A program made the position numbers and the translations under genes. From positions 1-21,275 of the forward strand of contig CAIYFP010000608.1 in assembly GCA_903925515.1 (NCBI GenBank): a stretch of 21,275 nucleotides of DNA. The letters are read 5' to 3'. The notes below the pieces were generated by a model. The model ran no database searches. It was not told the origin of the DNA and was given only the letters and a program-made list of their open reading frames with translations. Source of the stretch: an uncultured Verrucomicrobiota bacterium (lineage in GTDB: Bacteria > Verrucomicrobiota > Verrucomicrobiia > Limisphaerales > UBA9464). Position 1 is the stretch's first letter. Every line of letters starts with the position of its first letter. Positions 6,971-14,259 of this stretch are shown here, piece after piece.

Positions 6971-8440
6971 TCAGAGCAGGCGTTGATGGCGGCTTTCGGC
7001 CTCCAGCTCGGAGACGAGGCTGTTGGGCCGTTGGCGGCGGCGCTCGATGATGTGCTTGTCGAGGACGGGGTCGTAGGGGACGGGATAGTCTCCGTTGTAG
7101 CAGGCGAGGCAGAAGGATTCCTTGCTGAGGCCGGTGGCGGCGACCATGCCCGCCTCGCTGAGGTAGCCGAGGGAGTCGGCATTGAGGTATTGGCGGATCT
7201 CGTCGTGGGAGTGGTTGGCCGCCATCAGCTTGGAGCGCTCGGGGAAGTCGATCCCATAGACGCACGGGTGGCGGTGGGGGGGGCAGGAGATGAGGACGTG
7301 GACCTCCTGGGCGCCGGCCTCCTTGAGGCTCGTGACGCGCGCCTTGGAGGTGGTGCCGCGGACGATGGAGTCGTCGATGATGACGACGCGCCGGCCGCGG
7401 ACGAGGTCGCCGATGAGGTTGAGCTTCACCTTCACGGCGAAGTCGCGGATGAACTGCGAGGGCTGGAGGAAGGAGCGACCGACATAGTGGTTGCGGACGA
7501 AGGCCATCTCGAAGGGGATGCCGCTTTCCATCGAGTAGCCCAGCGCGGCGCAGTTGCCCGAGTCCGGGACCGGCACCACGACGTCGGCCTCGATGCGATG
7601 TTCGCGGGCGAGCTGGCGTCCCATGTTGACACGCACCTTGTAAACGTTGCGGTCGGCGATGGTGGAGTCCGGGCGGGCGAAATAGACGTACTCGAAGACG
7701 CAGAAGGCGCGGCGACGCTGCTCGGGGAAGGCCTGGATGCTCCGCACGCCATGGGAGTCGATGATGACGACCTCGCCCGGGTCGATGTCGCGGACGAACT
7801 GGGCCTGGATCAGGTCGAAGGCGCAGGTCTCGGAGGCGAGGACGAAGGCGCCGTTGGCCATCTGCCCGAGGCTGAGGGGGCGGAAGCCGTGGGGGTCGCG
7901 CACGCCGATGAGGGCGTGCTCGGTCATGATGACGAGGGAATAGGCGCCCTCGATGCGGCGGACGGCGTCGATGAGGGCGCTTTCATGGGCGCCGCGCGCG
8001 GGCTGAGCCAGGAGGTGCAGGATGATCTCGCTATCCACCGTGGTCTGGAAGATGGAGCCCTTGGCCTCCAGTTCCTCGCGGAGGGCGGAGGCGTTGGTGA
8101 GGTTGCCGTTGTGGCCGATGGCGATGCGGCCCTTGGCGCAATCGACGGTGAGGGGCTGGGCGTTGGCGAGGGTGGAGGAGCCGGTGGTGGAGTAGCGGGT
8201 GTGGCCGATGGCGATGGGGCCGATGAGACGGTGGAGGACCTCCGGCGGAAAGACCTGCGGGACGAGGCCCATGCCACGGTGGACGAGGAAGCTCTTGCCG
8301 TCCGTTGCCGCGATCCCGGCGCTTTCCTGCCCGCGATGTTGGAGGGCGTAGAGGCCGTAGTAGGTGAGTTCGGCGGCGTTGGGATGGCCGTAGATGCCAA
8401 AGACGCCGCAGTAGTGGCGGGGATGGTGGAGGTCCTGCAC
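6971..8440 (-). CDS. purF: Amidophosphoribosyltransferase, Fe-S (Bacillus) type
   Basis: This 489-residue enzyme makes 5-phosphoribosylamine from PRPP and glutamine, the first committed step of purine synthesis. It has an N-terminal Ntn glutaminase domain whose nucleophile is Cys11 in HYCGVFGI, implying removal of a ten-residue propeptide as in Bacillus PurF. Further signatures are QHRGQESAG (34-42), GHTRYSTTG (79-87) and GHNGNLTN (109-116). The phosphoribosyltransferase domain has the PRPP loop VVIIDDSIVRGTT (352-364). Cys247, Cys393, Cys444 and Cys447 match the positions that hold a [4Fe-4S] cluster in Bacillus-type enzymes. I chose the GTG at 8440 because a longer start would place about a hundred unrelated residues before the catalytic Cys, which must become N-terminal. 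The leader upstream has nested inverted repeats, and the helicase gene follows after about 55 bases. Confidence 0.95.
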   Translation of the reverse strand: MQDLHHPRHYCGVFGIYGHPNAAELTYYGLYALQHRGQESAGIAATDGKSFLVHRGMGLVPQVFPPEVLHRLIGPIAIGHTRYSTTGSSTLANAQPLTVDCAKGRIAIGHNGNLTNASALREELEAKGSIFQTTVDSEIILHLLAQPARGAHESALIDAVRRIEGAYSLVIMTEHALIGVRDPHGFRPLSLGQMANGAFVLASETCAFDLIQAQFVRDIDPGEVVIIDSHGVRSIQAFPEQRRRAFCVFEYVYFARPDSTIADRNVYKVRVNMGRQLAREHRIEADVVVPVPDSGNCAALGYSMESGIPFEMAFVRNHYVGRSFLQPSQFIRDFAVKVKLNLIGDLVRGRRVVIIDDSIVRGTTSKARVTSLKEAGAQEVHVLISCPPHRHPCVYGIDFPERSKLMAANHSHDEIRQYLNADSLGYLSEAGMVAATGLSKESFCLACYNGDYPVPYDPVLDKHIIERRRQRPNSLVSELEAESRHQRLL

Positions 8441-8460
8441 TGGAGGCCCGGATTCAGGCT

Positions 8461-8497
8461 CTGGGCGGCGCAAAACGGAAGCGGAAATTCCGCCCAG
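8461..8497 (-). promoter_or_regulatory. Nested inverted repeats in the purF leader
   Basis: CTGGGCGG (8461-8468) pairs with CCGCCCAG (8490-8497), an 8-bp stem. Inside it lies a second palindrome, GCGGAA-A-TTCCGC (8481-8493), whose right arm overlaps the outer one, so the two structures exclude each other. The block ends about 20 bases before the purF start. It could be an operator or an RNA switch, and the sequence alone does not decide. It does not match a purine riboswitch that I recognise. Confidence 0.4.
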
Positions 8498-8508
8498 TAC
8501 GCGTCCCA

Positions 8509-8526
8509 CGAATCGCAGGTGATTCG
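8509..8526 (-). promoter_or_regulatory. Short inverted repeat upstream of purF
   Basis: CGAATC (8509-8514) and GATTCG (8521-8526) form a 6-bp inverted repeat with a six-base spacer, next to the nested palindrome. It could be a dimeric regulator site. No convincing -10/-35 pair could be fixed around it. TTGCAC at about 8565-8560 on the minus strand is the best -35 candidate, without a good -10 partner. Confidence 0.25.
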
Positions 8527-8612
8527 CGGCGAGGGATTTTCGTGTGCAACCGGGCGCGAGCGACGAGCAGACCCGCGGGGGCCTGTGAAGAGCGAGCCAC
8601 GACGTGGGACGC

Positions 8613-8642
8613 GAAAAGAGCAGGGGCCCTTCGGGTTGCTCC
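8613..8642 (-). terminator. Weak intrinsic terminator after the coiled-coil membrane gene
   Basis: On the minus strand GGAGCA...TGCTCT closes over an inner CCC-GAA-GGG stem, and TTTTC follows directly. It lies about 120 bases after the stop at 8764. The outer stem includes a G-T pair and an unequal bulge, so the structure is only moderately stable. Confidence 0.35.
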
Positions 8643-8763
8643 ATGAACGTCCCGGGGCTTCGGGGTTCTTCCGTCCCAGACCGCTGCGGGCAGGCTCCGT
8701 CCTCACGCCTCGACCCAAGGCCTTCTTGGGGCAACCCAACACCAGCGCTGGACGAGACACGCC

Positions 8764-10272
8764 CTAGCGCAGCGCAAAGGGGAGTCGGTCCACGACGGCC
8801 CGGAACGTCTCGAGCTTCCTGCCCACGGCGTTCCGGTCCATCTCCGGCGACAGGTCCCCGTCCGGTGCCGGCTGAAGGTCCGCCAACACGGCGCAGTATT
8901 CCCCGTTCACCATCAACCCCAGCAACTCCCCTTGACGACTGATCACCACGTCGCCTGTCGAGGGGGAGAACTCCCCGAAGACCCGGCTCAGGATGCGCGT
9001 CTTCATCCGCACGTAGCCGGGCGTCTGCGGGTCCAGCTTGAACTCCACGTCCCCGTAGTACTTGCCGCCACGGCTAACGAGGATGGCGTCCGGGAACCTG
9101 AACGGGTTCCGTGCGAGCGGCAGCGCCCGGATGCCAGCCTGCTGAGCCGCCGCCGCCGTGACGGGCACCCCGAGGCATCGGGGGTCCGCCTTGAGGAATG
9201 CTGCCGGGCCTGAAGCGATGCCGCCCGACTTGGCCGTGATGGTCGCCCGGGGCCTGTCGATGCCGAAGCCGGGGATGGAAAGCACCAGCGGCGTGTCCGT
9301 GACGTGTACCAACGCGACCGTCCGGGTGCCGTCGGTGGCGAGGATCGTGTCTGCCTCGCGTTCCTTGACGCTGCCGCCGAGCAATCCCGGGGCGATCCCG
9401 CCGAGGATGACCTTGACGCGGCGGGCAAGGAAATCCTGGAAGAGCAGGTTGGCGCTGACCGGGGTGTTGTCGCGGATTTCCTGCTTCAGCTCCTCCGACT
9501 TGGCGGCGAGTTGGTTGACGTTCGAGGCGAGCGTGGCGGTCTGGGCCTGGATCTTCTCCTTCTCGGCCTGGACTTGCTGCACGCGCTGGCGCAGGTCGGT
9601 CACGTTCTCGCGCAGCAGCGAGCGCTCGGCGTCGGCGACCTTCACGGCCGCGGCGAGCTCGGTGGCGCGGGCCTCGGCCGCCTTGCGTTCCCTTTCCATG
9701 GCGGCCAGCGCCTCCTGTTGCTTGCGGGCCTGCTCGCGGGCTTGCTCCCGCTGGGCCGCGAGGGCGTCCAGCAGCCTCAGGCGCTCCGCGTCCGCCGCCT
9801 TGGACGTTTCCGCGAGGGCCGCGCGGGCCCTCTCGGCCGATGCGGCCATGGCCGCCTGGGCGTCGGCCCGGCCCCGGGCCTCCTCGACCTGCCTTCGCGC
9901 CTCGGCCGCCTCGCGTGCGGCCTGTGCAACCGTGTTGGTAAGTCGTTGACCCAGCTCGGTGGCGGCGTCGCGCGTGCGCTGGAGGCCGCCCTCCAGCTCG
10001 CGCCCCTTCGCCTCCAGGGCCTTCATGGCCGCGTCGCGTGCAGCCACCTCCCCGCGAAGCGAGTCCTCGACCCGCCCCCGCGCGGAGCGCTCCTCCTCCA
10101 AGGCCGCCCGCATGGAGGCCATGAGGTCGTCCTCGGCCGCCTTGGACGGCGAGGGGCCCTGCACCGCTGCGTCGGGCTTTGGCAAGGCGGGCTCGATCTT
10201 CTCCCACCTCGTCAAGGCAAGCAGGTTGAGCAGCAGGAAGTCGCAGAGGATCAGGAGCAAGGTGCGATTCAT
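8764..10272 (-). CDS. MotB/ExbD-like coiled-coil membrane protein, candidate stator B subunit
   Basis: The protein has 502 residues. A single N-terminal membrane helix (about 4-21) carries an acidic residue, Asp11, in its middle (LLILCDFLLLNLLAL). Next is a long coiled coil (about 45-268) rich in Ala, Glu and Arg, then a mainly beta C-terminal domain (about 272-465). I know of no named family for the whole. A lone Asp inside one N-terminal helix followed by a periplasmic domain is the plan of MotB, ExbD, TolR and ZorB, where that Asp carries protons. The gene before it encodes a protein with an ExbB-like end, which supports this reading, but it remains inference. The start is secure: GGGAG lies six bases before the ATG at 10272, the only good Shine-Dalgarno sequence in the window, and the upstream gene ends 15 bases away. 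The helix could instead be a simple anchor. Confidence 0.85.
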   Translation of the reverse strand: MNRTLLLILCDFLLLNLLALTRWEKIEPALPKPDAAVQGPSPSKAAEDDLMASMRAALEEERSARGRVEDSLRGEVAARDAAMKALEAKGRELEGGLQRTRDAATELGQRLTNTVAQAAREAAEARRQVEEARGRADAQAAMAASAERARAALAETSKAADAERLRLLDALAAQREQAREQARKQQEALAAMERERKAAEARATELAAAVKVADAERSLLRENVTDLRQRVQQVQAEKEKIQAQTATLASNVNQLAAKSEELKQEIRDNTPVSANLLFQDFLARRVKVILGGIAPGLLGGSVKEREADTILATDGTRTVALVHVTDTPLVLSIPGFGIDRPRATITAKSGGIASGPAAFLKADPRCLGVPVTAAAAQQAGIRALPLARNPFRFPDAILVSRGGKYYGDVEFKLDPQTPGYVRMKTRILSRVFGEFSPSTGDVVISRQGELLGLMVNGEYCAVLADLQPAPDGDLSPEMDRNAVGRKLETFRAVVDRLPFALR

Positions 10273-10287
10273 CGTCCGCTCCCGGGT

Positions 10288-11916
10288 TCAGGCCGTGGCG
10301 GGTGTCCGGGCCTCGATGATGAGGCCGCGCCGCGCCTGCCGGACATGGACGATCTTGACGAGGGCGACCGTGACGAGGCCCATGAGGTTGGAGGAGTAGG
10401 CGGCGAGGAGGTTGGCCTCGACGAGTTGGAGCACTTGCAGGACCAAGGCGGAGGCCGTGCCGGCGATGCCCAGGTAAAGCCCCGCGTCGAACAGGTTTTC
10501 CTCGTTCTCCATGAGCCGCAGGCGCACGGCGGCGGGCTCGTCCATGGCGAGGATCTCGGCGATCTTGCGGCGGCACAGCACATACACGGCGGCCTGCAAT
10601 GCCCCGAAGATCGCGATCGTTCCCAAAGTGCTCGTTTCCATCCTCAACGCCCTCCCTTGAACCGTCTTGCCGTTGACCTTCGCGCCTGTCGTGCCCGTCG
10701 TCGTGGCCAGCCCAAGCTGCAAGCGGGCAGCCTGTCTTGTGCCGCCCCACGGCTCCGCGGGGAGCATCAAGAGCGTTGCCGCCACCGCCGTCAATGCCAC
10801 GGCTCGACGCGCGCGGGCGCGGCGGCCTTCGGTTGAATTGTCCATCGCGACGGCCGCGCCCGCGCCTGCCATCGCGGCCGACAGGACCAGCAAGCCGAGC
10901 CGGAGCCAGCCTGCAAGCATCCTTTCCATGGACGTCCATGGTGCAAGCCATGGCCATCCCCATGCCCCGTCGATGACGGGCAACCTGGTCCCGGCCAGCC
11001 AACGTGCCGAGCCCTGACCGCCGCGCAACGCGGCCAGCAACTCGCCGCGCCCCTTGCTCCCGCGCTCCCGCAAGCGCCCGGTCATCGCCTCGGGCCGGCC
11101 CGACAACACCGAGGCCGCCGTCAAGATGGGCAAGGCCGCCGGGTCCTGTTGCACCGTCGCCGTCCATTCGCGCAACGCGACGGGATCGGGCATCGTCCGG
11201 AGCAGCTCCACCATGCTGGTCCAGTCCATGCGCCGCGAGAGGACGAGCAGGTCGAGGCAAACCTGTTCCATGCCCTCGGCGGGCTGGCCGGGCCGTGCCT
11301 TGGCCACGAGCGACTGCATCGCGGCGCCGAGCCCGTCCGAGAACCCGTCATGCTCCTGCAAGGTGGCCATCAGGAGAAGCGTTCCCTCCAAGGGTTGCCC
11401 GCCCGGCCGGTCCACGGCCACGAACCGACGCGGCGCGAAGGCTCGTGCCTCCCAGATGGCCCGGGCCCCGGGCGAACGCGATGCCTCCACACGCTGGCGC
11501 CATGCCCTGCGCGCTTCCGCCGTCATGAACAGGTCCGCCGCGGGGTTTGCCCCGGCCCCGTTGGTGCCCGCCGGGGCGAATGTCGGCGCGCCTTGCGGGG
11601 CCGGGCCGCCCCATGCCCGTGCGCCGGGGATCGCCATGCCCGCCGCGACGCGTGCCGAGAGCGTGTTGGTGCCGGCCAGTCCGGCCTCGGCTGCGGCGGC
11701 TGCAAGCCATGCGGCCGGCCCGGGTTTTCCTGCCGACACCATGGACTCGGCCGCCGCCACGGTGGACGGGGTGTTCCTCCCGGCGGCCTCCATGGCCAGC
11801 GGATGCACCGCCCGTGTCCGGGCGGGGATGCCCCATGCCGCCGCCGCGAGCACCCACGCCAGCGCGAGCAGGCCCGTTGCAACGCCGGCCAACGGGATGG
11901 GACGAGGTGCGCTCAT
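10288..11916 (-). CDS. Six-helix membrane protein with ExbB/TolQ/MotA-like C-terminal third, candidate stator A subunit
   Basis: The product has 542 residues. The first helix is at about 8-28, followed by about 300 Ala/Arg-rich residues probably outside the inner membrane. Helices at about 331-356 and 372-388 flank a basic cytoplasmic loop (RRARARR, 365-371). The last three helices lie at about 425-447, 477-499 and 503-525. The charges predict out-to-in, a cytoplasmic linker (448-476), in-to-out, out-to-in and a basic cytoplasmic tail, the same plan as ExbB/TolQ. GIAGT (483-487) and LLAAYSSNLMGLVTVAL (503-519) resemble the ExbB segments around its GLFGT and LLATAIGL motifs. This is recalled similarity, not a search. 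The start ATG at 11916 was chosen because it places the first helix at the N-terminus, and the frame is open further upstream. No Shine-Dalgarno sequence is visible. The next gene begins 15 bases after its stop. Confidence 0.82.
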   Translation of the reverse strand: MSAPRPIPLAGVATGLLALAWVLAAAAWGIPARTRAVHPLAMEAAGRNTPSTVAAAESMVSAGKPGPAAWLAAAAAEAGLAGTNTLSARVAAGMAIPGARAWGGPAPQGAPTFAPAGTNGAGANPAADLFMTAEARRAWRQRVEASRSPGARAIWEARAFAPRRFVAVDRPGGQPLEGTLLLMATLQEHDGFSDGLGAAMQSLVAKARPGQPAEGMEQVCLDLLVLSRRMDWTSMVELLRTMPDPVALREWTATVQQDPAALPILTAASVLSGRPEAMTGRLRERGSKGRGELLAALRGGQGSARWLAGTRLPVIDGAWGWPWLAPWTSMERMLAGWLRLGLLVLSAAMAGAGAAVAMDNSTEGRRARARRAVALTAVAATLLMLPAEPWGGTRQAARLQLGLATTTGTTGAKVNGKTVQGRALRMETSTLGTIAIFGALQAAVYVLCRRKIAEILAMDEPAAVRLRLMENEENLFDAGLYLGIAGTASALVLQVLQLVEANLLAAYSSNLMGLVTVALVKIVHVRQARRGLIIEARTPATA

Positions 11917-11985
11917 CGGGAAATGGAAGCGAAAGACCTGAAGCTCATGAGGCGCATGGGATGACCAGCCGTGCGCGCGCCGCAT

Positions 11986-12591
11986 TCACCGGAACATCAC
12001 CTCGACCTTGTCGAAGCCCGATTGATGGAAGAGCGCGGAGACTTGCAGGCGGGCGCGCTCCTCGGCGTCGCGCAGGATGCCCGCCTCGCGGACGGCGAGC
12101 CGCACCTGGTCGATGGCCTGCCTTCGGGCGTCCTGTTCGAGGTCCTTGTCGAACGTCCGCAGCACGCCGGTGGTACGTTCCACCACCTGGGTGCGGCGCT
12201 CGTCCAGATAGACGTCCGTCAACTGGGGGCGCGGCAGCTCCACCCGGGCCATCCTTCCGCTGGCATGGACCGCGCGCGCGTCGAGCCGCGAGAGGTCCAC
12301 GCCGGCCTTGGCCACGCCGTGGGCGACCATGAGCAGGCGGGTTTCCCCGTACCACTTGGCGTCCTCCACCAGCACCACCTTCTCCACCACGTACTTCACG
12401 GACACGAGTTGGTGCAAGCCTTGCACCCGGGTGACCACCGAGGGCGTGTCGCCCATGCGCGGGGCGGGGGACGCGGCCACTGATCTGGCGAACCACCACC
12501 CGGCGGCGACGCCCGTTCCAAGAACCCCAAGGAGAAGCAACGCCACCAACCCGGCCAACACCCATGACATGCGGTCGCGGATCGCGCCCAT
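11986..12591 (-). CDS. DUF4230 membrane-anchored protein
   Basis: This 201-residue protein has one N-terminal membrane helix (about 9-33) and a soluble domain that matches the DUF4230 pattern. Features are LVSVKYVVEKVVLVED (62-77), the segment LLMVAHGVAKAGVDLSRLD (86-104), VELPRPQLTDVYLDERRT (117-134) and a C-terminal helix with EERARLQVSALF (177-188). The family function is unknown. The domain should be periplasmic or surface-exposed. I chose the ATG at 12591 because the helix follows at once. The frame stays open upstream but there it runs through the dispersed repeat. It is the first gene of a likely three-gene operon, 69 bases before the six-helix protein. No Shine-Dalgarno sequence is seen. 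Confidence 0.85.
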   Translation of the reverse strand: MGAIRDRMSWVLAGLVALLLLGVLGTGVAAGWWFARSVAASPAPRMGDTPSVVTRVQGLHQLVSVKYVVEKVVLVEDAKWYGETRLLMVAHGVAKAGVDLSRLDARAVHASGRMARVELPRPQLTDVYLDERRTQVVERTTGVLRTFDKDLEQDARRQAIDQVRLAVREAGILRDAEERARLQVSALFHQSGFDKVEVMFR

Positions 12592-12644
12592 GACGGCCAC
12601 GCTGCGCGGGTTGGCTCCCCGGAGCAAGGAATGACGCCATCCCC

Positions 12645-12938
12645 TGATCCGCGCGCCAGCAGTTCGTGGGTGCCCGGTTGTCGCCTCACGCTGCGCCGAC
12701 GGGGGTTGAAAAGACAGGTCCTCCTGGCGTCTTGGCGTGAAAAACCCATTCCGCTTCCTGCACGGATTCCGAGAGGCACGCAGCGGGGAATTCCTCGCGC
12801 CAGGCCGCCACGCCGCGAAGACGGCGGTCTCAGGGATGCCCATCCCGGGGTTCATCCCCATCTTCCACGACCCCGTGTTGGCACGAAGCCTGCCGCGACC
12901 CGCCCGCTTGCGGATCGCGATCTTCCCACCTCCTCACG
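12645..12938 (+). repeat. Dispersed repeat, copy B
   Basis: This copy is collinear with copy A (239-608) and in the same orientation, but lacks about 80 bases present in A. The best-kept part is around the EcoRI site GAATTC (12788-12793), where 16 bases are identical. A minus-strand frame read from that site gives EFPAACLSESVQEAEWVF here and EFPAARFSESLHEAAWIF in copy A. The differences include conservative changes (L/V, I/V, H/Q), hinting at a once-coding origin. Outer limits are approximate. Confidence 0.8.
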
Positions 12939-13258
12939 CCAACGCGCACGTGGAGCACAAGGACTGGATGCACAGCCGGCAGTGGTTTGGTGACGAGCGG
13001 CATGACAACCCGCGGGTGGCGGGAAGGAGCACCGCGTTGACGCGTGATCCGCACTGGCAGGGGCTCAACGCCCCCCATGCCAGCCTGAAGCGGGACCGGA
13101 AGGATTGGCGAGAGGGGCGCAAGGTGAGGACCTCCGGCGCGGCGAGAACTCCGTTGGCGACGGTGCTGGGGAGCGGTGAGGTGATGCCGGAAACCATGGC
13201 GCGGATGGTGGCCGAGAAGGGGCGGCTGAACCTGCTTGGATTGAGGCGGGAGATCGAG

Positions 13259-13275
13259 GCATGGGGTTGCCATGC
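13259..13275 (-). terminator. Hairpin downstream of ribF
   Basis: GCATGG (13259-13264) pairs with CCATGC (13270-13275) around GGTTG, 25 bases past the ribF stop at the end of the nusA-ribF operon. CCGCCATGGCGG (13281-13292), a perfect 12-base palindrome, lies between it and the stop. No T-tract follows, so an intrinsic terminator is only possible. The core again matches the hairpins at 756 and 1974. Confidence 0.3.
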
Positions 13276-13299
13276 TCCGCCCGCCATGGCGGCCGCGCC

Positions 13300-14226
13300 T
13301 CAGCCAAGGAGTTCCCTTGCGGCCTCGGCGTCGCGGGCGATTTGCTCGCGAAGGGCCTCGATGGAAGGGAAGCGCCGTTCGGGGCGGAGCATGCGGACGA
13401 GCTCGACCTCCAGCTCGCATCCGTACAGGTCGGGATGGGTGTCGAGCAGGTGGACTTCAAGGAGCGGGGCGGCGCCGCCTCCCTCGACGGTGGGCTTGCG
13501 GCCAAGGTTCACGACGGCGCGTTGTCGCGTGCCTTGGAGGATGGCGCGGGCCGCATAGGCTCCCCATGGCGGCAGCTCGAGGCTGGAGACGTCGATGTTG
13601 GCGGTGGGAAAGCCGAGGGCGCGCCCCAGCCGGCGTCCGGCGACCACCATGCCTCCGAGCGCATAGGGGCGTCCGAGCAATTCGGCGACCATGCCGAGAC
13701 GTCCCTCGCGCAGGGACGAACGCACGCGCGTGGAGGAGACGCGTTCGAGGCCGATGTGGATGGGGGCGACGGCATGGGTGGCGAAGCCCAGCGACCGGCC
13801 GAGCGCCCGGAGCAAGGGGACGTTGCCGGTGCGGTTGCGGCCGAAGTGGAAACCTTGGCCGACGGTGACGCTGCGGATCCGGCCGAAGCCATCGGCAAGC
13901 CGATGGATGAAGCCGGGTCCGTCGATGGCGGCAAGATCACGGTCAAAACGGAGGACGAGGGCGGCGTCCAGGCCGAGCCCTGCGAGGGCGCGAAGGCGTT
14001 GGGCCGGGGATTGGAGGAGGCGCGGGGCGTGCTCGGGATGAACGATGGCGAGGGGATGCGGATCGAACGTGACGGCGACGGGGGTGGCGCCGAGCGCGCG
14101 GGCGTCGAGGACGGCCTGTCGGAGGACGTGTTGGTGGCCCAGATGGACGCCATCGAACATGCCCATGGCGACGCAAACGCCCGACGCCGGGCGTCCGAGA
14201 TCGGAAGGATCGGCGAGGGTGCGCAT
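13300..14226 (-). CDS. ribF: Bifunctional riboflavin kinase/FAD synthetase
   Basis: This 308-residue enzyme phosphorylates riboflavin to FMN and adenylates FMN to FAD. The N-terminal FAD synthetase domain has GMFDGVHLGHQ (22-32), TFDPHP (53-58) and VSSTRVR (163-169). The C-terminal riboflavin kinase domain begins near 185 and has GRALGFPTANI (201-211), PPWGAYAA (219-226), NLGRKPTV (240-247) and EVHLLD (257-262), where Glu257 sits at the usual catalytic position. The length is normal. The ATG at 14226 leaves 33 bases after the truB stop. The gene is last in the nusA operon, a common place for ribF next to truB. No Shine-Dalgarno sequence is visible. Confidence 0.95.
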   Translation of the reverse strand: MRTLADPSDLGRPASGVCVAMGMFDGVHLGHQHVLRQAVLDARALGATPVAVTFDPHPLAIVHPEHAPRLLQSPAQRLRALAGLGLDAALVLRFDRDLAAIDGPGFIHRLADGFGRIRSVTVGQGFHFGRNRTGNVPLLRALGRSLGFATHAVAPIHIGLERVSSTRVRSSLREGRLGMVAELLGRPYALGGMVVAGRRLGRALGFPTANIDVSSLELPPWGAYAARAILQGTRQRAVVNLGRKPTVEGGGAAPLLEVHLLDTHPDLYGCELEVELVRMLRPERRFPSIEALREQIARDAEAARELLG

Positions 14227-14259
14227 GAGGCGGGGAAGGCGGCGCCGGAGCCGGCCGGG

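Larger units (their letters stand above)
8441..8763 (-). other. Leader interval between the coiled-coil membrane gene and purF
   Basis: No gene is called in these 320 bases. Apart from the two inverted repeats near purF and the terminator candidate at 8613-8642, CCCAAG (8714-8719) can pair with CTTGGG (8725-8730). Part of that arm, TTGGG (8726-8730), can instead pair with CCCAA (8735-8739) across a GCAA tetraloop, giving two competing hairpins. CCAGCGCTGG (8742-8751) is a perfect palindrome. The interval most likely separates the upstream operon from purF and carries the purF promoter. Confidence 0.5.
12592..13299. other. Gene-free interval between DUF4230 and ribF
   Basis: The left half is copy B of the dispersed repeat, ending about 50 bases before the DUF4230 start, so the promoter of that operon should lie in or next to the repeat. 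The right half (12939-13258) has an open plus-strand frame with GC-rich third positions but no recognisable product or clear start, and the opposite strand is also open. I do not call a gene. A hairpin and a palindrome close the interval next to the ribF stop. Confidence 0.55.

Noticed and set aside
8441..8734. An N-terminal extension of purF of 98 codons
   Set aside because: PurF needs its catalytic Cys close to the N-terminus, and the extension crosses the leader inverted repeats.
6983..8767. A 594-codon plus-strand frame opposite purF
   Set aside because: The Asp/Gly/Val/Ala-rich translation is a shadow of purF, which has complete catalytic and Fe-S motifs on the other strand.
12592..12861. 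An N-terminal extension of the DUF4230 protein through the repeat
   Set aside because: The extra residues come from repeat copy B. The membrane helix at the chosen start is the natural N-terminus.
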